Shown here: positions 47,367 through 59,600 of the stretch, in pieces | Layout: every line of letters begins with the position of its first letter | How positions within the stretch are numbered: position 1 is the stretch's first letter | NCBI RefSeq assembly: GCF_026745355.1 | Contig: NC_079205.1 | Coordinates: 49,071,735 to 49,135,734 of the forward strand | Direction of reading: 5' to 3' | DNA from: Beta vulgaris subsp. vulgaris | Taxonomy: Eukaryota > Streptophyta > Magnoliopsida > Caryophyllales > Amaranthaceae | Length of the DNA stretch: 64,000 bases | Notes under the pieces: model-generated | Databases searched by the model: none | The model's input: the letters and a program-made list of their open reading frames with translations, nothing else | What the model was told of the DNA's origin: nothing | Made by a program: the position numbers and the translations under genes

Positions 47367-48087
47367 ATGGTTTTCTCAGGAGGAGGTCGGGACTTCTCCT
47401 TATCTTTTGTCTTTTTTGGCATTTCTGTAAGAAATTCAAGGGTTAAGAAGTCAGGGATAGAATTCTCTTCTCCTTTTATATGCTCAATCTCAAATTCAAA
47501 AATGCTTAAAATAGACTGCCATCTGGCAAAAATGTGTTTTGCAGCAATGTTTTGGACATCCTTTTTTAAAACAGCTTTAGCAGCTTGACAATCAACTCGT
47601 AAGAGGAATTTTCTATTTAATAAATCAGACTGGAATTTGGTAATATAGAGAACAATTGATAACATTTCTTGTTTTATAGTAGAGTATTTTTTCTGGGTAT
47701 CATTCCAGTGCCCTGAGGTAAACCTGATAATGTATTCTTTTCCATTGTCGACTTGTTTTAAGATACCTCCGTAACCTTTGTCACTGGCATCTGTTTCAAC
47801 AATTTTAGATAGGTTAGGGTTTGCTAAACTAAGGCATGGAATTTCTAAAACACGGGTTTTTATGTTTTAACAACCTGGGTATGGACATCAGACCAAGATG
47901 GTGGGGTTTTCTTTAATCTATGAAGGAGGGGCATGGCAATTCTACAAAGATTTGGATAAAAGTCTAAGACATAATTTAAGCTACCAAGAAATCTCTGTAG
48001 CTGTGTTTTGTCTAGGATTTTATCAGGAAATTTGCTGGTGAATTGGAGAGATCTATCAATAGGGGTAATAGTTCCACAAGACACCAA
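47345..48087 (-). pseudogene. Pararetroviral RNase H region
   Basis: Minus strand: 48087-47860 carries the RT-to-RNase H connection with LQRFLGSLNYVLDFYP. Frame changes near 47860-47700 follow. 47665-47345 then carries the RNase H tail with RVDCQAAKAVL and ARWQSILSIFEFEIEHIKG. In the virus it removes RNA from the hybrid during replication. It is interrupted here. Confidence 0.75.
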
Positions 48088-48089
48088 GT

Positions 48090-48775
48090 GACCAAGGAAT
48101 CTAATCTTTGTTTGAAATAAGGAAATCTTTTTTGCTGAAACGACGAGACCATTTTTTTTTTATTAGATAGAAAAAGGTCTTTAGATTTTTGAAATGCTGG
48201 TCAATCGTGCTTGAGTAAACTAGCACATCATCAATGTAAACTATGCAAAATTCTGAATAGGGGTTAAAATATCGTTCATTATCCTTGATATTCAGAAGGA
48301 GCATTTTTAAGGCCAAAAGTCATTACATCCATTCATATTGGCCAAAAGGAACAGTAAATGTGGTTTTATAACGGTGTTGTGGTTTGATCTGTATCTGCCA
48401 GAATCCGAATTTCATATCAAATTTTGAAAACGCTGAAGCTTTATTAACATAAAACACTGCACAACTCCAAGGGGAGCGGGATTTTGAAATTAAGCCTTTA
48501 TTTTCGAGAAATATAATCTCTTCATGACAATCATGTTCTAAATCGGCATTCATCTGGGTTGGCCGGGCCTTGGTAGGGATATTCTTCTCATCATAATCTG
48601 GTTCATAAGGTAAGTCGACCATGTGTTGCTTTCTATCCCAGAAGGCATTCGGAAGATCAGAGCAGACTTCTCGTTCAAGGAGACTTTGGAAGTCAGCTAT
48701 TTGGGTTTTTAGAGCACTACTTTGTAATTGGTCTTCGATCTTTTGTAAATGGATTTTTTGTTTTAGATCGTGCAC
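48090..48775 (-). pseudogene. Pararetroviral reverse transcriptase, internal gap
   Basis: Minus strand: the N-terminal RT part has SRSPWSCAVFYVNKA and FSKFDMKFGFWQIQI, the catalytic box reads IVYIDDVLVYS (about 48215), and a tail follows. Between FYVNKA and FSKFD about 40 residues typical of the family are missing, and the frame changes near 48320. It cannot encode an active enzyme. Confidence 0.8.
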
Positions 48776-48834
48776 ATCACTTTGCTTTCGGTTGATAAGA
48801 GAATTTATCTCACTATTGTAAATAGAACTTGCTT

Positions 48835-49420
48835 TTATAATGTTGAGATTCCTGTTTTTGGTTTTTCTAGGAAAAGGAATTCTAGTTTCTTATTTTTGGT
48901 TTTGAAGGATATCCTATCATAGCTAACATTGTAAGGGGTTATTATATTTATGAAAGGTGTTCCCAAAATTACAGAATGGTGTATATTAGTAACAAGGACA
49001 AACTGGCTTTTTAGTGAAAGACCTTGATTTAAAATGCTGGCTTCAGTTTTTCCTTCTATTTGCATCTTGGTGTTATTAGCAGAGCTAAGTCTTTCAGAAG
49101 TTTTTTGATGAAAACGTCTCGGGACAAGACTAGATTTAATACAATTTAAATTTGCCCCGGTATCGAATAAAGCTATGGTATTAATTATGAAATCACTAGA
49201 AAATTCAAGTGTAACCTTTATATAATATTTTCTAGAACTGATCTCTTTTAAAATAAAGAGGAAATCCTCTGGGACTTTTGGGCTATTTTCATCACCTGGG
49301 TCGGTGTCAGGATCACTCTCGTTAGGGGTGTCTGTAGTAATATGAGAGGTTAGAAGTTGAATTATGGCAGAGTCATGATGTTGATTTGTTTTAAGATCTC
49401 TTATGTCAGCTTTAATGGTT
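48835..49420 (-). pseudogene. Pararetroviral aspartic protease region
   Basis: The minus-strand reading has IALFDTGANLNCI (about 49150-49190), the aspartic protease active site, followed by an ILGTPFIN-like segment (about 48960). It would cut the viral polyprotein. It continues toward RT with frame breaks. Confidence 0.7.
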
Positions 49421-49739
49421 TATCCTTCGGCCCGAAGATCCTGTATGGTTCTTTCTGGCTTAGAACTCCTCTTTTCTAAAATAGAGATGAGGTTGTATGG
49501 TTTAGAGCTGGGGGAGGGGGGTTGAGATCTTTTTCTTTAGGTTTTTCTTCAAGGGATTCACGAAGGCGCTCAAGATATTGTTTTTGTAAATCTAGGTTGC
49601 TAATATCCTGGATAACATCTAAGATAAGGCTTTGTTCTTTGGTTAGAACGTTTAGGGTATAAGGTTCATCTTCTTCCGAAGATGAGGATTCAATTTCATC
49701 AATCTGAGGTCCATGACTCTCTAACTATAAGATTCAGTC

Positions 49740-51060
49740 TCTTCATCAGAAGATTCTATTAGAAGAGCTGAAATTCTTCCTAGAGTCTCATCATCTAGGT
49801 CAAGATTTTGGATCTTGTTAGACACTCTATAATATCTGGCCGTATGACCCTTTTTACCACATTTGAAACAAGTTATATTTTTAAAGTCAGGTTTTGGGGT
49901 GGTTTTTGGTGTTTCTTATGGGTCTTCCATTTTCGTTGCTAAAAGGTTTTTTATAGAAGACTTTCTCAGTCTTTTTATAAAACCTTCGGGTTTTATAGGG
50001 TTTTTGGTAAGTGGTTGGTTTACTACAACTTCCTTTGCAAGTTTTTGCTTGGGAGGAGGAGTTATCAAATTGTTGGCAGAAGGATCCTAACTCCTTTTTA
50101 GTTTCTTTTAACTCCTTCTTAAGATGTTTTTGAAGCTTCAAATCCTGACATATTTGAAGGCCTTGTTTAGAGGTTAGGCTAACTAATTCACCGTAGGTTA
50201 GTCTATCATAAGGGATGATATGTTCCCCAAAGTCTTCCCGGATTCTGTTTCTGACTTTTCTCCTAGGATGGTTGGGAGTCCTGCTAGGAATTTTTCTTTC
50301 CAAAAGGGTTGGTTAGAATCTTCCCTAAGCATAACCCTAGTGAGAAAAGTATTCTTATACCATTGAAAATCACTAAGTTTTTTCATCTAAGATTAGAAAA
50401 AGATCTGCGTTTTTATCTCTTAGATGGGAGGAAATCTCCAATGAAATGTAGAGATAAGGTAAAATTAGGGTCGAGACAGAATCTTGGGTTGGTTCTCCAT
50501 TCTGGTTGAGAATGGGAACCCCATCTTCTGTTGTTTGGATAGCATTTAAAATATCAGTTGTGTTGTTTTGAGATAGAAATCCCACCATCCCTTTAACTGG
50601 CCAGAGAAGCCTGCAATTTCAAAGTTCTGCAACCGTTTTATCTGACGTACCCGATTGGGTTTTATAAGCATTTGAAGCCATGGTCATCTGTTGTAAAAGG
50701 TTTAAAATTTGGGGTTCACTCATTTCATCTATGTTCCATTCATTATTTTGGTTGAACAATTGTGTTAGGCTGACTTCCAACCTGGAATTCACTCATTATA
50801 GGAATAACATCAAGAGGACCAGAATTTTGCCAAGAGAGCTTAGCTATTTCAGGTGTTTTGTCATGGATGGAGGTAGTCTCGGTATCGGTGTCTTCACCTA
50901 AGTTTAGGACACTGATAGTGTTATTCTGGACTGTTTCTTCCTCAACAACTCGTGAGGTAGAAGGTTCCACCCTGCTAATTGGTCTTTGATAGCTTGAAGA
51001 AATTCGGTTTTTGAAGTCATGACCTCGTTTTGTGCCTTTTGCGAAATCTGAAATGGTTTA
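49740..51060 (-). pseudogene. Pararetroviral coat region and zinc knuckle
   Basis: Several minus-strand pieces (50970-50743, 50588-50373, 50386-50198 and 50303-49887) fit a caulimovirid coat segment, with a WKEKFLAGLP-like motif near 50300 and a Lys-rich stretch. A knuckle CFKCGKKGHTARYY follows near 49830, in which the last cysteine of CCHC is replaced by tyrosine. An acidic DDETLGR...SSDEE stretch follows. Multiple frame changes. Confidence 0.65.
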
Positions 51061-51697
51061 AAAATCGGATTTCGGAGGATCTTATCTATAGGGTTGAGAC
51101 CGAGTTTGTATCAGTTTTAAGGTTATGTTTCTCAATTCTGGAAAGTTGCTTTCCTAACGTGTTAAGGGTAATTTGGTGAAGTTGTTTTGTAGGACAATAT
51201 TTTTGAGGTTTGTGGTATCTTCTTCTTGAGGTATCTTTAGAGGTGAGGCCTCTACCTTGTGCTCTCCTATGGAGAAGGTAATTTGTCGCAAAGGAGGATG
51301 GTCAGCTTGAACAGTGCCATCTGAGTCTCCCAGACGGATGTCTTTTGTTGGTGTTACAGGTTCTATGATTTAAAAGGGTAAACAATGTTGTGGTCAAAAC
51401 TATAGAGTTCAAACCAGTCAAAAAATAAAATATGAGCTTTGTGTTGAACTAAAAAGTTGTAGTAACTTTCTTGTATTTGTGCACGTATATCTAGGAAATG
51501 CTCAAAAAACTACATTCTCTTTGAGAGATTATGTGTGGCGTAAAAGTCTTCATGAACTAATTTTTTTATTGACCTCAAAGTTCTTTTCAAGGACGTTTAG
51601 CTCATTAGCAATGTTTTCAGTTATAACTGAGGCCGATGGCGAGTCTGGAGGAGACTATCGTTCAGCATAAACAGGGTGTGGAACTTGGGTTCTATAT

Positions 51698-52632
51698 TCA
51701 ACATTTTGGATGGAAGGTGAAGGTATATCTGAGGTAGAATACTTTCCTTTCTGGATAATTGTTTCTAGGACAACTGATTTGTCGTTTGTAATGCATGTTG
51801 TTTATAGAGGAAAGATGAGAAGACCGTCCAAGGCTTTCAACAGAGGAATAGTCTGAATATCTGAAGCTAATACTCCTGTTAAAACTAAGTTTTACACTAC
51901 CATCAGAGTACTGTACAACTTGTTGTAAGTTGGTGTTAGGTTCTGGAAGAGCTAGGGATCGCACTTCAGGTTCAGCTGCTCCCTCGAGGAACCAATCATC
52001 AGGAATACTGACGTCATTCCATTGTATTGGTCTAGGGATTCTTATGTTAGATCTAGAAAGGTCGGTTTGGAGGAGGAGAGTTTCTCCTTTCTTGCTATGT
52101 TGTATGTTTTTAGTATTAAAAGCAGACATCATGGCTTTGTAATGGACTTTATAAATCAAAGCTACTGGAATAGAACCATCGATATTTTGTAATTATGAGT
52201 TTTGATTTGTAAAAGCAAAGAGGATAAGATGTTTTTATCACTTAAAGAGACACTGAAATTTGGATAACAATCGAACGAGACTGGACCCATGCATAAGCTT
52301 GACTCTATTGTTCCTAATAAGGAATCATTAAAGTCTTTGAATCGTCCATCTCTGAGAGCCACAAGGACTGAAGAATTCAATCCTTCTTTTGTAAGAGGTT
52401 TTAAGCCTACTTGAACCAATCCTATATGGATGTAACGATACCCCTTTTCAACATGTTTTTGCAAGGTTTTAGCTGAAAACAATTTTATAGTATCAATAGG
52501 CTTTGTTAAATGTATATCACGTTCTTGGGTTTTGATAATATAATCTGTTTTAAAAATATTATATCTACTCATTTTGTAAATTTTGGTCTTTATTGACTCT
52601 GGGTATTTCCCAATTGTCAATACTTTGTTCAA
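51698..52632 (-). pseudogene. Pararetroviral movement protein (30K type)
   Basis: Minus strand: 52632-52162 carries the 30K-family core with VALRDGRFKDFNDSLLGTIE and a CYPNFSVSL motif. A frame change near 52165 leads to 52159-51698 with the C-terminal part (IPDDWFLEGAA). Movement proteins of this type form tubules through plasmodesmata. Upstream of 52632, 52633-52772 is non-coding and no clear tRNA-Met primer site was found. Confidence 0.75.
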
Positions 52633-52772
52633 GATTTTCTATAGTAAAGGTTTCATTTTTTACCACCTTATTGGCTTTACTACTACTACCATGAGAAGAC
52701 GATGAAGTTCCGCTGCTCCAAATAGAACTCATGATTCTGGAACAAAACTTAGACCAGGGTTAACACTTGGTA

Positions 52773-52902
<130 letters not shown>

Positions 52903-53628
52903 CACACACACACCAATTTAGCAAATACTTCTAAAAGGACACTAATCTTACTTGGAACATTTCTTATTTTTAAGCTCGAGTTAAGGAAAATATTCAGAAT
53001 GGTTAGACTGAATCTGTAAATATCATTGAAATCAAGGAATTATGAAAGACCAAAAGTACAAGGATAAGTAATGTGTTCGCTGGTTAAAGTATTGATAGAT
53101 GGTTCCTAAGATATGAGATCAAATTTCATCTACATGTTTTCCTTTGTGACTCTTTCTACACTAACAAAAAAAGGAGTAATGTGGCCTTTATGACATAAGA
53201 AATAGATATTTTAAGGGTTAAATGGAGTATTAATTATTTGACAATTTGCGAAAAACCACAAGTGTTAGAGAATAAATAATTAATGGAAAGTTGAAAAAAG
53301 CCTATATTACCACATGTTGGAAAGTTCAACAATTGTCTATAGAAAAAAGCCTACAAAGAAAGAGAGAAAAAAATTAAGAGAAAGACCAATGTCCCATAGA
53401 AGAAAAGGCAAATATTTCCCTTTTTTGAATATGAGAGTTATCTACTCTTCTTGTAATCACAAAACCTATGAAAATGACAGAATTGACGAACAACACACGC
53501 ACACTAATCCGAGGATAGATCATGGTGAGCGGGGGTTGTGCGTTAGTTGTCATTTTTGGATCCAAATTTTTATGTATAGCTAATTACAAGGATATCGCCT
53601 TGCCATTTCAAAAAGATGCTTGACCCAA

Positions 53629-56600
53629 TTAATGGACCATTAGACTGTTTAGCTTGTCTTTGGCCTTTTTCGCCTGTAGAAGCAGAAATTAATAATTATT
53701 AGGAGCAATTTAACTTCGTAATTCACAAACATACATTATAACAAAACGTTATTACTATTTTGCCTATGTATGGAAATTAGGGATGGCAATGGGACGGGTC
53801 TAGGTTATTTACCCGTTCCAGATCTGTTGGATCTAGATTTTTCAGACCCAGACCCATTGTCATCTCTAATAGAAACCCTTACCTCTTTGTCCCAATTGGT
53901 ACGTAATGTTATAATTAGGAGAAGTAACGCTTGGACGAGCAAGGCCATTATAATTCCTGTCCATAATCCCTGCATAACATCCCCAAAACTAATTTAAGGG
54001 CAAAACTATTCTTGAAATTAATTTGTGTTCTATATCTAAACATATAAATGTGAATAAAAATAATAAGAACTAAGAAGTCACTATTACATAACTTTTTCTT
54101 TTCTTTGGAAAAAAGGTACCCTAACTTTTGTGGAGTTTTAATCCCACAACTTATATTGTCATGATTTTGATCCCACAGCCTTATGATTATATTTGCTCTG
54201 TTCTTTATTAATTACATATAGCTTGAGGACACATATTGATGCAGTAGAAAGAGTTGAAAAGTTTGGGAGATAAGTGGTCTCTAATTCCATGTGAAAAAAT
54301 AGACATGTAATAGGAAAAAGTAACAAAAAAAAGTATCTAGTAATTGATACTCCCTCCTTCCCATAATGCTCTTGACACTTACCAAAACACATAGTTTTAG
54401 AAGATAAGTTTGTTGTTTGGTTATCACTCGTTATTTTATTGATAAGCAGATGTGATAGGAGTTAGTTCTTAGTAAAAGTAGTATTAGTTTGTTTTAAGGA
54501 GAGAGGATGTGAGTTGTGGTTAGAGTTGATAGGTAATAAATTGTGGTATAATTTCATTTGGAGAAGAGATAGTGTGGACCAATAGTTAAAAGGTAGAATA
54601 ATAATAATTAAAATAATAGTGGGTCATATCCCAAAATAGAAATGTAAAGAGTATTCTGAGACAGATAAAGAAAAAATATAAAAAGTATTCTAGAACGGAA
54701 AGAGTATCAAATTTTCTTGAAAGAGAAATATAGTAATTAATAAAGAACAGATGAAATATAAACTTTTATCATTAGATCAAACATTATTGAGTACAAATAT
54801 GATCTAAAATACAAACAAGTATGATCATATGTCACACTTACCTTGCCTCCAAAGTGATATACAAATGCTAGCAACAAGGCACAAGGAATGCCTACTAGGT
54901 AATAAGCTCCCAAATTGATAAAAGCTCCAATTTTTTGCCAACCACATCCTCTAGCCGTCCCTAAACAATTATAAAACCTTCAGCCAATTCATCACTCGTA
55001 CATACATTATGACAACTTCACATTCCGTCGTTTTGTGGTGTCATATTCATTTGAGTTGGAAACATAAAGACTTAATATGTCTTTTGAGTTGAAAGTAAAC
55101 GCAAAACTGAAAACATCTGAATAAATGAGTTTCAAATAGGTCACCAATATAACCTAATTCTACATCCTATAATATAAGTTATGATTCTGTTTTTACACGA
55201 GAATTAAAATACATAGAATATTGTATGTTTTATTTAGATAAATAGATTCATTTTTCTTAGGAAACACTTACATCGATTTTTTGGATTTTAAACATAAAAA
55301 AATTAAACGTTTTGGTGTTCGTGAAACTAGGCAAATGGCGCTGATCAGCAATTTAAAGAGCAAGGGACCTTCTCAATTTCTTCTTCATCCAAAAAAAACA
55401 GAACACGAAAGAAAATAAAAAGAAATCTCATTTTGCTGCATCATTGCCTGATCTTAGTGTTTTTTTTGTTGGGTAGTTTTGACTTTTGAAGTAGATGAAA
55501 AAAGGGTTTTTGAGTTTTTTTTAAAGGGTTCTAGAGAAAAAGATTAATCCATATAAGAAAGCGGGTGAATTTGGAAGATGGTTGAAAAAAAGTTGCCTAG
55601 AAAAGGAAGGAAATGTCAATTTTCCGGCAAAGATGGAAAAACACATGGCTCGTGAAGTGAGGTGGAGGAACAAAAGAAGAGGGAAGGTATGTAACCACAC
55701 ACAAGCCGAAAGGAGGTTTTATCCTAAAATCAGTGGGTAATATTAAAAGTATCCCATTAAACTTATATATGAGTTATCTTTGTTTTTTTTCTTTGTTGTG
55801 GGACCACCTACATATGGTTAACATTTTAACAATTACTAATATGTGCTTAATAATTTTCTAAATTTACATGGATTTTCAATAACTAATTAAGACAATAATA
55901 GAATACCTGAAAACACAGCTTGAAAGCCATCAAGAATATGCAACACTGCAAGAAGAATCATCATTTGTGCAACATATTTGACTACCTCTTCTTCTGTACT
56001 ATAGCAATATCCCCATAAATTGCGCCCCAAAATTAGCAAAGATGCAGCTGAGATTCCTTCTATTCCCACCATAAATGTTGATACCCATACAGCTAATCGA
56101 GCTGAATGTGGTTGTCCGGCCCCTAGTTCATTGGAAACTCTTGTGCTATTTAACACGGCAAACAAAGGAGAATCAAGCTACAAATATAATTGAAACTGTT
56201 GTTGAGTTAAACAAAACTCTAGTCCCTTTGTGCGCTGTTACGTTTTACAAGATGACTTCTTTGGTCAAAGTATGTCATCTTTTACATTATAAAGGGTGTA
56301 TTTTCCAAATGTAATTTTTTTTATAATTTTTAATACTACCTTTGTTTTTATTTAGTTGCAACATTTTGACTTTCACGCTTGCCAATGTACAATTTCAAAT
56401 CGTTTTATCTCTAATTGTATGTAAGTAAAAATTATAAAAATTTGATATTATGAAAGCTTACATCGAAACGAATCAAACAAGACCCCACATGACTATATTT
56501 TGTTTAACATATAAATCAATAAATGTGGTCAAATAAGAGAACATGAATAGTGCAATTTGTGAAACGTTGCAACTAAAAGAAAACGGAGGTAGTATATACT

Positions 56601-59600
56601 TAGAGTAACCAATAGTCAACCTATGAAATATAACACAAGGCGGAGGGATTGTTTTTGTATATGCTTAGAAAACGTGCAACTTGGAAATTGTCATACGACT
56701 TATACCTTAGTGCTCCACCTATTCCGGATGGTAGCATGAATAATGCTGTACATGTGTTGAGACTGTAAAATATAATTGTAAAGTTACTTAAAGATTTGCA
56801 TACACATATGGTATGAGCGAATTCATGTATTTCTGTAGTTTAATCTTACCTGATCGAGAGAACGGAGGTTTCCAGTTTTGGATTTGGAAGGAAACCAGCA
56901 AACAGAACCATCATCTCAAATGTCCATGCTTCCAAGCTTTTTATGTCATAGGTTAAGATAACTTGGTAAATAAAATTAGAATGCAACAATGTTACTAGCA
57001 TCTGTTATGGAGCTAACAAAGAAGAGTTACCACTTACCAATACATAAGTGCAGAAGGTACAGCAAGTCTAAGAAACTCAGGAATATCACGAAAAGCCTCC
57101 TTCGAGAAACCAGTCCATGTCTCTTTACAAGTAGGAGACACCCTCACATAAATAGCTAGCAGCAATAGATTAATCCAATAGGATATAGCATTTGATAACG
57201 CCGCGCCTTTGTAGCCTAAACCAGACTTAAACACCATCAACCAACACACAAGTACATGGAGTAGAGTTGTAAATCCAGTAGTAAGCATCATAGGAAGAAC
57301 ATTGTTTTGAGCTTGAAGAAATCCAATGTGAGATTGAAGGAGACCATATGCAAATATGCTAGGAATCATGTAATGAGCATAGATTCCTGCTTTTACTGAG
57401 ATTTTCGGATCTTGTCCTAATATTGCAAGAATTTGACCTGTGTTTGCCCATATAAATGCAAGGGGAATGCTGATGCAGAGGAGAACTACCATTGCTCTTT
57501 GCTTGTGTATGCCTAACATGTGGTACTGCTTTGCTCCATAAGATTGACCACAAAATGTGTCCAGTGCATTTCCCATTCCTTTCTAAGAATCCCAGGTGTT
57601 AGTTCATGCATAATTTAGTAATCTTAGAGTGTAGATCTACATAAAAATAAACATGCATTCCCGTAAAGAAAAGAAAAAAACAAGGAACGAACATGCATAA
57701 CTTTTTGATAGAACGTGTATGCCGGAGGGCATGGTATCAGCATTTTGCACATTTTCTTCTTCAGATGGGATTTGTTGTTGTTGCTTAGAGTGACAACTCT
57801 TTATTCACTTTTCGTCAAGGTAACGATATGGCTTATCTTCTAGTCGATATTGATGATATTATTTTGGCACATCTTCTGATGCTTTGCTGGACCGTATCAT
57901 TGTTCACCTAAATCTGAATTTCCTATGTCTGATTTGGGACCCCTTAGTTATTTTTAAGGCATTTAATTTCCATTACTTGGACATCTTCCTACATGCTTCT
58001 TTCGTAGAAGAAGTATGCTCAGGAAATATTGCAGCGCACATAGGTGTAAGGACATATAAGCCTAAAGTGACTCCTGTTGACACTAACTCTAAGCTTAGTA
58101 CAGATTCAAGTCCTTCTGCAGCAGATCTGACTCATTATCGCAGCAAATGTTATGCATTACATCACTTTTGATTTGGAACCATTGGCCATGGATTTCATTT
58201 ATATCCTACTACTCAGTTGCGCTTGATCACTTATATTAATGTTGATTGAGGGTGGGTGTCCTGACACTCGCCGTTCTAGTTCCAGATATTGTTGTTTTCT
58301 CGGAGATAACTTAATTTTTTGTACTCTGTCTAGATTATCGAGGCAAAAAAATCGTGGCGTTGCCAATGTTGTCGCGGAAGCTTGTTGGTTACGTAATCTT
58401 CTTTTGGAGTTACGTTGCCTCCTCCGACAGGCTACTATTATTTATTGTGATAATGTCAATGTTATTTATTTATCTCGCAACCAATTCAACACCAATACAA
58501 CGAACATGTTGAGATGGATAATCATTTTGTTCGGAAAAAGGTTGTGTTGGTCAGGTAAGGGTTTTGCATGTTCCTAGTAGATATTAGTTTGTTGTCATAT
58601 TCACTAAAGCTCTTTCGCGACAGTTATTATTGGAGTTTAAGTCCAATTTCAGTGTTCACCTCCTCCTGCTCTAACTATGAGGATGTGATAGAATACAATA
58701 TACTTTAAAATATTTTTTTTCTTAGAATCCTAATATGGATAGGTTTTCTAGCTAATATGTACATATAGGACTATCCTTATTAGGTTGTAAACTATAAATA
58801 TTGATCAATGGTCATCACTCCAATTAAAAAGTTTTCTCAAATCTAGCACTTTTCAATAAAGAAACTAGTCGACATGATGTTCAAGATTTTGTATGTTTTG
58901 TATGTGGGTATTGTTGGTCAATGGTCACGTATCCATGATTTGTTTCCTTTTAAATTCAGATTGTCAAGTGAAGTATGTAGGAGTTGCAACAATTTAGCGG
59001 AAGGGGGTTGTTGAGTAAACTGTAACGTTTAGGTTAAAGGATTAAAGCTTGGAGATTATTATCAACATAAGAGAATATCTATAGTACATCAATAAACTCA
59101 ATTAACGTAAGGATATGAGATAAGGAAACACTTCTCAACTCAATATACAACTTTCCAATACATATCTCTAACCTCCCTCAAGTTGAAGCATGGTCATTGA
59201 AAATGCCCAACTTGAAAAGTAGAGTATCAAACTGCTTTTTGCCAAGAGTTTTAATAAAAAAAAATTTCGGTCAACTGAGTAGCAGTAGTCACATAAGGAC
59301 TAAAGGAGTAATCAAACCATCTTGTATTGTGTTACAAATGAAGTGGCAATATGCTTAGTACGCTCATGAAATGTAAAGTTTAAGTTGAAGTAAGGCCTAA
59401 AACTTGGAGATTATTATTAACATAAAGGAATATTTATTAAACGTAAATAAAAGTTATTAAGGGAGGAATATGAGATAAGAAAATACTAGTACTAGTTAAC
59501 TCAAGAATACAAAAATTTTCTAAACATATCTCTACATGTTGATATGAATGTTTTTTCTTCCAACCCTTCTACTGTCAAATTTGTAACTCCTAAATTTTTC

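Larger units (their letters stand above)
45493..52772 (-). mobile_element. Endogenous pararetrovirus, florendovirus-like (Caulimoviridae)
   Basis: All coding pieces lie on the minus strand in the order movement protein, coat, zinc knuckle, aspartic protease, RT, RNase H, then a second overlapping reading frame. This is the florendovirus layout. There are no LTRs and no integrase. The sequence is bounded on both sides by TA repeats; florendovirus copies are known to favour TA-repeat sites. Many stops and frame changes, a gap in RT and a lost zinc ligand show that it is a decayed genomic copy. It lies downstream of MATE copy B. Copy A has only a short ATATATATA at the same place. Confidence 0.85.

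Noticed and set aside
52633..52772. tRNA-Met primer-binding site at the viral 5' end
   Set aside because: Only a weak match near the edge; the expected TGGTATCAGAGC is not there, so none is claimed.
53770..53997. Plus-strand open frame near the end of MATE copy B
   Set aside because: Antisense to exon 7 and the miniature hAT element; no motif.
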